Shown here: positions 1 to 5,494 of the stretch, one piece after another | Numbering within the stretch: the stretch's first letter is position 1 | How the letters are laid out: each line of letters begins with the position of its first letter | IMG/VR virus record: IMGVR_UViG_3300042542_001385 | Location: 1 to 25,088 of that record | Length of the DNA stretch: 25,088 nucleotides | From: a virus | Reading direction: 5' to 3' (one strand) | Made by a program: the position numbers and the translations under genes | The notes under the pieces: generated by a model | The model's database searches: none | The model's input: only the letters and a program-made list of their open reading frames with translations | Told to the model about the DNA's origin: nothing

Positions 1-50
1 CGTAAGCTACTTACTAACTAGCAGGGTGCTAGTAGATTAAGTGGCAAGAG

Positions 51-64
51 ATGAGATGAGATGA
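51..64 (+). promoter_or_regulatory. two overlapping ATG-AGA-TGA mini-ORFs before the clamp gene
   Basis: ATGAG occurs three times in tandem at 51-65. The first two copies form two-codon reading frames (51-59 and 56-64, each Met-Arg-stop), and the third copy is the clamp start codon. Termination at 62-64 falls on that start, so reinitiation or local ribosome shuffling is possible. Any regulatory role is inference; it could be chance expansion of a 5-base repeat. Confidence 0.35.
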
Positions 65-696
65 GTACGATGATCCAAACCCGCGTAACTCTAGATTTAG
101 TGGACTTTGATCCGCTAGTTAGGGCCGTTGCTGGTAATGCTGATAGCCCTAAAGGGATAGAAGCTCTAACTGCTATCCATTTAGTGGTTGATGATGGCAG
201 ATTAGAGCTAGTCGCTACTGATCGCTACCGATTAGGAGTAGCCCGATTAAGTGGTGTTGATGGCAAGATGGACGTGTTATTACCTGCTAATGAGTTAGTC
301 AAGTGGGTCAAGAGCTTAACTAAACCTACTAGATTTAGTACTAATACCATCGAGCTAGTAGATGATGAGTATTACACCACTATGAATTATCTAGTGAGTG
401 GTGAGCAGACTAGCTCAATTAAGTTACGTAAGGTGAACGGGAACTATCCTTCAATTACTAACTTACCTAATCCCGATAGTGAGATCTATCTAGAGTCTAA
501 TCTATCCGGAATAGATGGATTAGATCCTAAGAAGTTATCCAGCGGGGCAGAATTAGCTGGAATACTGACCCGTAAGGGTAGTCCCATAGTTATCAAGATC
601 CCTGCTAATAAGAAGCCGACACTTATCCTAGTAACTAATCCGATTAGCGATAACATCAGCTATTATGGGTTAGTTATGCCTATGCGGGTGATCTAA
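61..696 (+). CDS. short DnaN-like DNA polymerase sliding clamp
   Basis: The product is 211 residues. Residues 46-59 (GRLELVATDRYRLG) match the signature of bacterial DnaN beta clamps, and the C-terminus (YGLVMPMRVI, 202-211) matches the DnaN terminal strand, which ends in a VMPMRL-like sequence. DnaN rings hold the replicative polymerase on DNA. Cellular DnaN is about 370 residues with three clamp domains and works as a dimer. This protein has room for two domains, so it may form a trimeric ring as PCNA does, or act as a competitor of the host clamp; both are inference. ATG61 is chosen because an in-frame TGA lies at 52-54. The start is the third copy of a tandem ATGAG repeat. The stop overlaps the next start by one base. 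Homology is judged by eye. Confidence 0.75.
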   Translation: MSTMIQTRVTLDLVDFDPLVRAVAGNADSPKGIEALTAIHLVVDDGRLELVATDRYRLGVARLSGVDGKMDVLLPANELVKWVKSLTKPTRFSTNTIELVDDEYYTTMNYLVSGEQTSSIKLRKVNGNYPSITNLPNPDSEIYLESNLSGIDGLDPKKLSSGAELAGILTRKGSPIVIKIPANKKPTLILVTNPISDNISYYGLVMPMRVI

Positions 697-872
697 TGAG
701 GATCACACCTAACACCAAGGAGAAGTACCCGCTAGTGATGTGGGAATCTAATGATCGTACCCCTAACGCTATGTGTAGTACCTGCGGGTGGATCTATGTG
801 GCGAGAGACTGGCGGGACTTAGCTATCACCGCTATCAGACATAAAACGGATCACGCGAGGGTAGACAGATGA
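696..872 (+). CDS. 58-residue protein with a C2H2-like zinc motif
   Basis: The reading frame begins at the ATG that overlaps the clamp stop (TAATG) and ends in TGA at 870-872, which overlaps the next ATG. The protein has Cys27-x2-Cys30 and, 19 residues on, His49-x3-His53 (CSTCGW and HKTDH). This spacing is compatible with a single C2H2-type zinc-binding fold. It may bind nucleic acid, but no family is recognised. Tight coupling to its neighbours supports real translation. Confidence 0.7.
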   Translation: MRITPNTKEKYPLVMWESNDRTPNAMCSTCGWIYVARDWRDLAITAIRHKTDHARVDR

Positions 873-1096
873 GATACACCATTTATGAAGTGGAATACAG
901 TTGCTCCCCCGGTGGCATAGATAAGTGGGAGATAGCCACTAACGAAGGGAACTTTGTTGCTGGCAACTTTGATACGGCTCGATCTGCCTTCGATTACCTA
1001 ATAGATAATAGACCGGCAGATAAGTTGAAAATCAAAGTTTTATCACTAGAGTGGTGGCGGAATAAAGAAAAGCGAGAGGGGAATACTAATGAGTGA
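869..1096 (+). CDS. hypothetical small protein, 75 residues
   Basis: The start overlaps the previous stop by four bases (ATGA) and the end overlaps the next ATG, so it belongs to the same translationally coupled run. The protein has no cysteine pairs beyond a single Cys, no membrane segment, and a charged C-terminus (RNKEKREGNTNE). The N-terminal half, with alternating Tyr, Val and Ile, suggests a small alpha/beta fold. No family is recognised. It probably acts early in infection, as such clusters often do, but that is inference from position. Confidence 0.65.
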   Translation: MRYTIYEVEYSCSPGGIDKWEIATNEGNFVAGNFDTARSAFDYLIDNRPADKLKIKVLSLEWWRNKEKREGNTNE

Positions 1097-1217
1097 TGAG
1101 CTAGATCATAACTGCGATTGTTTTTTATGCTGTCCGAATGGACACTGTGAGTGTGAGGATTGCAACGAACCTTGCCCGCAAGATTGCTTAGATGAACTAG
1201 AAGCGGAGGATAACTAA
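1089..1217 (+). CDS. cysteine-rich mini-protein, 42 residues
   Basis: ATG1089 lies inside the end of the preceding gene and TAA at 1215-1217 overlaps the next ATG. Nine of 42 residues are cysteine (positions 9, 11, 14, 15, 20, 22, 25, 29 and 33) with two histidines (8 and 19), flanked by an acidic N-terminus (MSDELD) and an acidic C-terminus (LDELEAED). The density is that of a metal-binding knuckle or metallothionein-like peptide. Its role is unknown; metal binding is inference from composition. Confidence 0.65.
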   Translation: MSDELDHNCDCFLCCPNGHCECEDCNEPCPQDCLDELEAEDN

Positions 1218-1366
1218 TGTTGGGATACACGATTGACGACATAGATAAGTGGCAAGGAGTTTTGATGAACGTCTACAGTATGGGCAAGTGTAATAAAAAA
1301 CAAGCTGAAGTACTGAAAGAAGTTAAAGAGTTTTTTGATGGACTTGTAATGGAAGGGAGAGTCTAA
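1217..1366 (+). CDS. hypothetical helical small protein, 49 residues
   Basis: The gene starts at the ATG overlapping the previous TAA and ends in TAA at 1364-1366, overlapping the next ATG. The sequence is mostly charged and helical (KKQAEVLKEVKEFF, 28-41). There is one cysteine and no membrane segment. No family is recognised; coupling to its neighbours is the main support. Confidence 0.6.
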   Translation: MLGYTIDDIDKWQGVLMNVYSMGKCNKKQAEVLKEVKEFFDGLVMEGRV

Positions 1367-1551
1367 TGACGATACGGGAAGTTGAATTACCGCTTACTAA
1401 TCTACAGGTTAAATTACGTAAGGAACTTAAAGCGGTAGAGTACTGGCACGATAATACAGATGGTTGCGATAGTAACTTTCACTACACCGATGGCAAGGCA
1501 GATGGTATCCGTCTAGCTCTCTACTTTATTGGGCGAGAGATGAAGCTATGA
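1366..1551 (+). CDS. hypothetical small protein, 61 residues
   Basis: ATG1366 overlaps the previous stop (TAATG) and the TGA at 1549-1551 overlaps the next ATG at 1548. The N-terminal part is a probable amphipathic helix (LQVKLRKELKAVEYWHD). The centre is rich in Asp, Asn and Gly (DNTDGCDSNFHYTDGKADG), and a hydrophobic stretch closes the protein. Function is not recognised. Confidence 0.6.
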   Translation: MTIREVELPLTNLQVKLRKELKAVEYWHDNTDGCDSNFHYTDGKADGIRLALYFIGREMKL

Positions 1552-1706
1552 TAACTAACTGGAGTGTACGTAAGAATACTGCCGGATTTTATTTAGTGGA
1601 ACTTAGGGATAGTTGCAACACAATTCTATTCCAAAGATCTTATGCCACTAGATTAGAAGCTGAGGATTATTTAGCGACCATAAACAAGAAGGAGATCTGT
1701 GCGTAA
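1548..1706 (+). CDS. hypothetical small protein, 52 residues
   Basis: ATG1548 overlaps the end of the preceding gene and the frame ends in TAA at 1704-1706. The sequence reads as two or three short strands followed by a helix (RLEAEDYLATINKKE, 35-49), typical of compact phage regulators. The 3' end carries the AAGAAGGAG ribosome-binding site of the next gene. Function is unknown. Confidence 0.6.
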   Translation: MITNWSVRKNTAGFYLVELRDSCNTILFQRSYATRLEAEDYLATINKKEICA

Positions 1707-1821
1707 TTTAGTATTGCTAATAGGCTTCTTAACCCTACCGGTAGCGTTAGGTACAGGAGATTTACTTATGGCTACGATCATAGTTACTTTGGTGGCAGGT
1801 GGTGTGATAGCTACCAGCTGA
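1699..1821 (+). CDS. small membrane protein, 40 residues, GTG start
   Basis: The start is GTG1699, six bases after an excellent AAGAAGGAG site, and the frame ends in TGA at 1819-1821. There are two hydrophobic stretches, residues 4-18 (LVLLIGFLTLPVALG) and 22-38, joined by a short GDLL turn, so it is probably a hairpin membrane protein. It is the last gene of the plus-strand operon, 15 bp before the terminator. Its role is unknown. Confidence 0.55.
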   Translation: MRNLVLLIGFLTLPVALGTGDLLMATIIVTLVAGGVIATS

Positions 1822-1836
1822 TCTGATTTAATACTT

Positions 1837-1869
1837 AACCCGCTAGGAGCAATTCTAGCGGGTTATTTA
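1837..1869 (+). terminator. intrinsic terminator ending the plus-strand operon
   Basis: AACCCGCTAG (1837-1846) pairs perfectly with CTAGCGGGTT (1855-1864) around an 8-base loop, followed by ATTTATTT. The 10-bp stem and T-rich tail lie 15 bp after the last plus-strand stop codon. Confidence 0.85.
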
Positions 1870-1906
1870 TTTACCCATACTGGGATACTTAAACTTAATT
1901 AACTAG

Positions 1907-1953
1907 CCTTAAAATAAAGATGGGGCTACCGATGGGAGGATCAGTAGCCCCGT
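1907..1953 (-). terminator. intrinsic terminator of the minus-strand replication operon
   Basis: GGGGCTAC (1922-1929) pairs with GTAGCCCC (1944-1951) around a 14-base loop. Read on the minus strand the hairpin is followed by TCTTTATTTTAAGG. It lies about 90 bp beyond the WhiB-like stop codon. With the terminator at 1837 it separates the two converging operons. Positions 1954-2040 hold no gene that I can see. Confidence 0.65.
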
Positions 1954-2040
1954 ATTAGATCTGTCTCTAGCTTATCCGGAGATGAGTACGAACAAGCGAG
2001 CCATCTCTAAACTTATTTTATTATGATGATGGTGGCGCTG

Positions 2041-2379
2041 TCAAGTCGGGCGCTTATGCACTGGAACCCAATTTCTACTTCTGCGATTCATTAACTTATC
2101 GCGTTGATGTCTGGTGGTACCACCCCAGATTCCGTGTTCATCATTCTTTAATGCCCATTCTAAACATTCATTCTTGTACACACAATCTTGACATAATCTA
2201 ATCGCTGTCTGCACTTCATACGATCCAATAAGTCCAGGTTCAGGGAAGTATGCTTCTGGATCTACCTCTGTGCATACGGCTGCACCTTTACTAAAGAAGT
2301 CAGGGTATCGAACATCTGATTCATAAGCTCTTATTTTTAATCTTTTCATATCAGAACAATAGCAAACAGTTATCCTCAT
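2041..2379 (-). CDS. WhiB-like Fe-S transcription regulator
   Basis: The product is 112 residues. Cysteines 36, 63, 66 and 72 give the WhiB arrangement C-x26-C-x2-C-x5-C, which holds a 4Fe-4S cluster. The region DPEAYFPEPG (40-49) and the turn GIWGGTT (83-89), followed by a basic helix (RHQRDKLMNRR), are classic family marks. Wbl proteins act on transcription, usually through the primary sigma factor; mycobacteriophage TM4 carries a known phage example. It is the last gene of the operon, after a sigma-like gene. A second start (ATG at 2349, giving 102 residues) lies one base after the upstream stop and keeps all motifs. No clear ribosome-binding site favours either. It points to an actinobacterial host. 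Confidence 0.93.
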   Translation of the reverse strand: MRITVCYCSDMKRLKIRAYESDVRYPDFFSKGAAVCTEVDPEAYFPEPGLIGSYEVQTAIRLCQDCVYKNECLEWALKNDEHGIWGGTTRHQRDKLMNRRSRNWVPVHKRPT

Positions 2380-2737
2380 TACAAGTTAAGAAACCAACTT
2401 CTTTTAATATCTTTTCTCTGTTATTAAACTCAGTAGTAATTGGTAACATCATCTTGGTCCACTCAATAGTGCTGCTGAGCAGGGGAAATGACCAGATACC
2501 TTTAGGTGTTGAGTTGACATAGAGAGGATCATTCTCATACTCGGCTGCCATAAGTAGCAACCTGTCATACTTCTTCTTCTCTATCATTAGAGTATCGTAA
2601 TGAGTGTTGCGACTTTTAAGTTCAATAGTTAACTTACTGCCGCGACTGTAACAATCCCAAGTAGCGTAGCCAGTAGTAGCTTCTAGATCAGGATACTTAT
2701 TTTCTTTGAGCCAGTCATATAACTGTTGCTCTTTCAT
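2351..2737 (-). CDS. putative small PD-(D/E)XK nuclease
   Basis: The product is 128 residues. After an N-terminal helix (EQQLYDWLKEN), Asp28 in TWDCYS and Glu39-x-Lys41 in TIELKSRN form a plausible D...ExK catalytic core, as in resolvase and restriction-type nucleases. A helix with IEKKKYDRLLLMA follows. The C-terminal third has no recognisable motif. The start overlaps the upstream sigma-like gene's stop by one base. It probably nicks or trims phage or host DNA, but the exact family and substrate cannot be named. Confidence 0.5.
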   Translation of the reverse strand: MKEQQLYDWLKENKYPDLEATTGYATWDCYSRGSKLTIELKSRNTHYDTLMIEKKKYDRLLLMAAEYENDPLYVNSTPKGIWSFPLLSSTIEWTKMMLPITTEFNNREKILKEVGFLTCNEDNCLLLF

Positions 2738-3369
2738 TATTTGTATGGTGTATCCCCGCCTAGATTATCTATTATCTTTCGTAGAGCAGACTGAATCCGT
2801 CTGTCTATTTGAGAATCAGATACCTTCCAGGCTTCCGCTAAATCTTTTAGCAACATAGAGTTAGTACCGTAACGCTGATCTAATAACTGTTGATCATCCA
2901 TATCTAACATCTCATAAGCATTACGAATATCAATCACCATAGCAAGTAAGTTGCCACCCTCACCTGGAGTCTTAGGTGCTTTAGGTGTGTCATCTAAATG
3001 CTCAACCAACAATGCACCTTCAGTATCAAAGTTAAGTGCTGTTGGGAGTAACTGTGCTATGTGTGTGGTGTCATAAAAGAATTCATCGCTGGATAAATAT
3101 CCTGATGAGGCGGCCTTTTCCTTGCGAGCGTAGCGTTCAGCTGCTCGCCTAAGTCTTGCACTAATCTTACGTTGCATCCATTTGTATTCTTCTATCGAAT
3201 TGGATTGCGCTTCAGTAAGTTCTCGATTGAGTTGAGTAGATCTAGATAGTACGAATGTATATAGCTCTTGAGATATATCTGCTGCTGTGGTGTGGTGTCT
3301 GTAGTTACGTGCGATAGAGTGCGAGACACCCTTTATAAGATCAGGTAATGCTTCGTGAAGTTGGGTCAA
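2737..3369 (-). CDS. sigma-70-like factor with C-terminal helix-turn-helix
   Basis: The product is 210 residues. Residues 159-200 (DQQLLDQRYGTN... LKDLAEAWKVSDSQIDRRI) have the layout of sigma region 4: a helix with a short turn, then a helix-turn-helix beginning LKDLAEAW and a recognition helix ending in RRIQSALRKI. The N-terminal half contains ADISQELYTFVLSR (30-43), similar to the region-2 core of ECF-type factors, followed by a basic stretch (71-85). Both parts are divergent. It may redirect host RNA polymerase to late phage promoters. It neighbours the WhiB-like gene, whose relatives bind sigma region 4, so joint action is conceivable (inference). A non-sigma DNA-binding role is possible. 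Confidence 0.6.
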   Translation of the reverse strand: MTQLHEALPDLIKGVSHSIARNYRHHTTAADISQELYTFVLSRSTQLNRELTEAQSNSIEEYKWMQRKISARLRRAAERYARKEKAASSGYLSSDEFFYDTTHIAQLLPTALNFDTEGALLVEHLDDTPKAPKTPGEGGNLLAMVIDIRNAYEMLDMDDQQLLDQRYGTNSMLLKDLAEAWKVSDSQIDRRIQSALRKIIDNLGGDTPYK

Positions 3370-3755
3370 AGTTTACTCACTGCGTTCATCACCTTGATCG
3401 CCATAAAACTACAGTAGTTAATGATGTCTGCTAGTTCATCTAGCAACTCATCCACTAATTCATCTGGCGTTAGCTTCTCAAATGCTTGACCATCTTTAGA
3501 GTATTGATCTGCACCTACACCGCGCAACCTACTGGCTGCGTACGATGAGAAAGATTCCTGGAACGAAACTAAATTATCTAACTGGATATTCTCGCCGTGT
3601 TCTTTGACTGCGATATGATCGTTTAGATACGCAACTGCGGAAGCTTTACGGTTATGCTCTGACTTATCAGGTCCACTTGTATCACTACGAATCCCAGATC
3701 CTGCAAAAGTTTTACTGCTATCTGCAAGTCCTCTGTCAATGTTCGTCAACTCCAA
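3366..3755 (-). CDS. hypothetical protein, possible MazG-like pyrophosphohydrolase
   Basis: The product is 129 residues. The N-terminal third is polar and probably disordered (SSKTFAGSGIRSDTSGPDKS). The C-terminal helix has ELLDELADIINYCSF (103-117), reminiscent of the ExxxE...D metal-binding helices of all-alpha NTP pyrophosphohydrolases such as MazG, but the full motif set is not visible. Phages use such enzymes to alter nucleotide pools. It overlaps the primase frame upstream and the sigma-like gene downstream. The function call is weak; the coding call is strong from context. Confidence 0.4.
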   Translation of the reverse strand: MELTNIDRGLADSSKTFAGSGIRSDTSGPDKSEHNRKASAVAYLNDHIAVKEHGENIQLDNLVSFQESFSSYAASRLRGVGADQYSKDGQAFEKLTPDELVDELLDELADIINYCSFMAIKVMNAVSKL

Positions 3756-4473
3756 GTCTCCTTCTTAGTCCAGTCAAACCTTCTTTCAGTGCGAGACTAT
3801 TAACGTCTTCGTTTGGTGGTAGTACTATAACCTCTGCGTGAGGAACATCCTCTGCGACACGCCGAGCAAACTCCTGCCCAGGATTAGACCCATCCTTCTT
3901 GATGTCGTTATCTCCAATGATAAGAACCCGTCTATGTCCAACAAACAATCTACCAAAGTGTTCTTTCCAATGGTTTACTCCAGCTATGCCTACTGCCGGT
4001 ACTACCTGACAAGCAACGATAGTGTCTAACTCACCCTCGCAGATAGCAATAGTATCTGACGGATCCAGCACTGCTCTAGCGTTAAATAATCTAGAAGGTT
4101 GGTGGGCTGGTGCCATATACTTAACACCAAGATCATCTAATCTTCTGAACTTCCACGCTGCAACTCCGTGTATTACCCGATAAGGAATAGAGATCCAACC
4201 TACGTACTGAGCGTGGCTACTATCGCAATCTAGTGGGACGGTTCCGAGAAGAAAGTCCGCTGCGATTCTCGCTGAGAACCCTCGGCTTGCCAAGTAATCC
4301 TTTGCTTCTTGGCTTAATGCTTGATGATATTTCTCCGCTAGATTTTGGTGCGATTGTAGTCGCTCTTTGCTTGGCAGTAACAAAGTCGCATCCTTCCATT
4401 TCCATAATAATTGTATATCCATCGCCACCTTTACCGCAAGTGTGACAGAAATATAAACCTTCATTCTGACCAA
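3736..4473 (-). CDS. DNA primase, TOPRIM part (frame-shifted from its zinc finger)
   Basis: The open frame is 245 residues, but residues 1 to about 42 look like out-of-frame translation of the upstream zinc-finger gene. True primase sequence seems to begin near 4350. From EKYHQALSQEAKDYLASRG (47-65) on, the sequence follows DnaG-type primases: a substrate-binding linker, then the TOPRIM fold with Glu146 in ICEGELD and Asp188-x-Asp190 in IIGDND, the metal-binding residues for primer synthesis. The zinc-binding half is in the frame at 4220-4600, one base out of register, so one polypeptide would need a +1 shift. Alternatively the halves act as two proteins; an internal ATG at 4422 follows AAAGGTGG. 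Confidence 0.85.
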   Translation of the reverse strand: MVRMKVYISVTLAVKVAMDIQLLWKWKDATLLLPSKERLQSHQNLAEKYHQALSQEAKDYLASRGFSARIAADFLLGTVPLDCDSSHAQYVGWISIPYRVIHGVAAWKFRRLDDLGVKYMAPAHQPSRLFNARAVLDPSDTIAICEGELDTIVACQVVPAVGIAGVNHWKEHFGRLFVGHRRVLIIGDNDIKKDGSNPGQEFARRVAEDVPHAEVIVLPPNEDVNSLALKEGLTGLRRRLGVDEH

Positions 4474-4600
4474 GAGTAGTCATCACTGCTGAGCGATGAG
4501 TATCTCTGTGCATTACACATCTCACTGGTTTAGAGATGCCTTCTTTGACTTCGCCACCATAGTGACGAAGCACATCAATCAAAAAGGTACTGCTCGCCAT
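4220..4600 (-). CDS. DNA primase, CHC2 zinc-binding part
   Basis: The product is 126 residues. Cys28-x2-His31 (RCVMHRD) and Cys52-x2-Cys55 (FCHTCGKGGDGY) form the CHC2 zinc ribbon of DnaG-type primases, and EMEGCDFVTAKQRA (67-80) is the usual following helix. After about residue 83 the sequence becomes Ser/Arg-rich and loses family likeness, exactly where the other frame acquires it. The 254-bp overlap with the TOPRIM frame and this switch argue for a frame change between about 4351 and 4330. A sequencing or assembly error of one base is the simplest alternative. The start overlaps the end of a small Cys-pair gene. Confidence 0.85.
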   Translation of the reverse strand: MASSTFLIDVLRHYGGEVKEGISKPVRCVMHRDTHRSAVMTTLGQNEGLYFCHTCGKGGDGYTIIMEMEGCDFVTAKQRATTIAPKSSGEISSSIKPRSKGLLGKPRVLSENRSGLSSRNRPTRLR

Positions 4601-4778
4601 TGGGATGATCTAGTGGGGTAGGTGCTGTGACTGGTGCTTTGCAGGCGTAGCAGTAAGCTGCTGTTCCCCACATCGCGGGGAAGTATGTTTCAGGATCAAA
4701 TATAACAGGAACCATAAACCAACGTTCGCCGCAAGAAACACACTCACAACTTGGAATACCTCTCGCATTGATACTCAC
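4575..4778 (-). CDS. small zinc-ribbon-like protein, 67 residues, GTG start
   Basis: The frame starts at GTG4778, overlapping the preceding TGA. The next Met (residue 22) would remove the first Cys group, so GTG is preferred. CECVSCGERW (11-20) and CYACKAP (43-49) supply two CxxC-type knuckles about 27 residues apart, the spacing of a treble-clef or zinc-ribbon fold. The middle holds a PETYFPAMWG segment like that seen in short phage zinc proteins. It overlaps the primase zinc-finger start by 26 bp. Function is unknown; binding of nucleic acid or a partner protein is inference. Confidence 0.6.
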   Translation of the reverse strand: MSINARGIPSCECVSCGERWFMVPVIFDPETYFPAMWGTAAYCYACKAPVTAPTPLDHPNGEQYLFD

Positions 4779-4927
4779 TCCCTATTCCTGTCAATCTCTT
4801 GTTCCACTAGATAACTTTGATACGCAAGTATTGCATCACCACAATTATCGCATAGATCATCTTTACAATTCCAAGGGTTATGAATATACCTTTGATAGTC
4901 CTGTAAATTAAACTCGCTTACTTCCAT
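4775..4927 (-). CDS. hypothetical Cys-containing protein, 50 residues
   Basis: ATG4927 is preferred over the upstream ATG4975. The 16 extra residues are a translation of the neighbouring 53-residue gene in another frame, and AGGGAGTGGAG precedes ATG4927. The protein has Cys22, Cys27 and Cys30 (CKDDLCDNCG), a likely metal-binding cluster, then a helix (ILAYQSYLVEQEIDRNRE). It sits in a row of three small Cys-pair genes upstream of the primase. No family is recognised. Confidence 0.55.
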   Translation of the reverse strand: MEVSEFNLQDYQRYIHNPWNCKDDLCDNCGDAILAYQSYLVEQEIDRNRE

Positions 4928-5079
4928 CTCCACTCCCTCGGTTGGTGTTGACAATAACAATCTTTGTAGCGACAAGACTTATGTAGCTCTAGTACTTTAG
5001 AGATAGCAAACACTTGCCCATAGTACCTCTCATACACTTCATAAGCATCAGCTGCATTAGTGCAGGATCTACACATCAT
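4918..5079 (-). CDS. small CxxC protein, 53 residues
   Basis: The frame starts at ATG5079 (a second ATG follows directly), overlapping the end of the resolvase-like gene, and stops at TAA 4920-4918. It fills what would otherwise be a gap. MCRSCTN (2-8) gives one CxxC pair; SCRYKDCYCQH (35-45) gives three more cysteines and a histidine, so a zinc-binding fold is likely. A Tyr-rich helix (YEVYERYYG) lies between. Function is unknown. Confidence 0.55.
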   Translation of the reverse strand: MMCRSCTNAADAYEVYERYYGQVFAISKVLELHKSCRYKDCYCQHQPREWRWK

Positions 5080-5494
5080 TGAGATCCTTCTTTCCTCTGC
5101 CCACTAAGTTGCAGAATTCGTCTAGTTGCATAATCACAAATGCTTTACTGGCGGATTTGTTTCTACGTTTAGCAATCACTACACCATAGATGTAGCCAGA
5201 GTGTTTAGATTGGAGTGCCTTAGTGTAGTTCTCCTTTTCTACTAATACCTGGTCTACCCACTCAGCAGGTGTGAACCTGGCTGCGTTCTTAGCCTCAATG
5301 ATTAGAGTCACATCATCACCATCTAAAGTTTCTAGTTGCACTGCTAAGTCTCCTTTGTCTAAGCGACCAGATTTAGCAAGTCGTACTACAATCTGGTGGT
5401 TCAATAGAAATCCATCTGACTTTAGATAGCGTTCTAAATCTGTTTCAAATCCTGTGCCTTTGGCTTTGTTAGCCCGCGATTGTTTGCTGTCCAC
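5069..5494 (-). CDS. Holliday-junction-resolvase-like PD-(D/E)XK nuclease
   Basis: The product is 141 residues. The N-terminus (SRANKAKGTGFETDLERYL, 6-24) has the conserved basic start and early Glu of archaeal Hjc-type and phage resolvases. The core follows as RLDKGDLAV (44-52) with its catalytic Asp, then LIIEAKNA (64-71) giving E-x-K. Enzymes of this fold cut branched DNA during replication, recombination or packaging. Here it sits directly downstream of, and overlaps by 26 bp, a RecA/DnaB-type ATPase gene. The name is by motif, so another nuclease role in the same superfamily is possible. Confidence 0.7.
   Translation of the reverse strand: MDSKQSRANKAKGTGFETDLERYLKSDGFLLNHQIVVRLAKSGRLDKGDLAVQLETLDGDDVTLIIEAKNAARFTPAEWVDQVLVEKENYTKALQSKHSGYIYGVVIAKRRNKSASKAFVIMQLDEFCNLVGRGKKDLNDV

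Noticed and set aside
1-40. Tail of a gene entering from the left (12 open codons ending in TAA 38-40)
   Set aside because: Only 12 codons are visible, too few to support a coding call.
994-1242. Minus-strand frame of 82 codons opposite the small plus-strand genes
   Set aside because: It runs against a tightly coupled plus-strand cluster and has no recognisable content.
1970-2012. Extra hairpin GGAGATG...CATCTCT between the converging operons
   Set aside because: The stem is only about six pairs with a long loop and no T run; the two neighbouring hairpins already explain termination.
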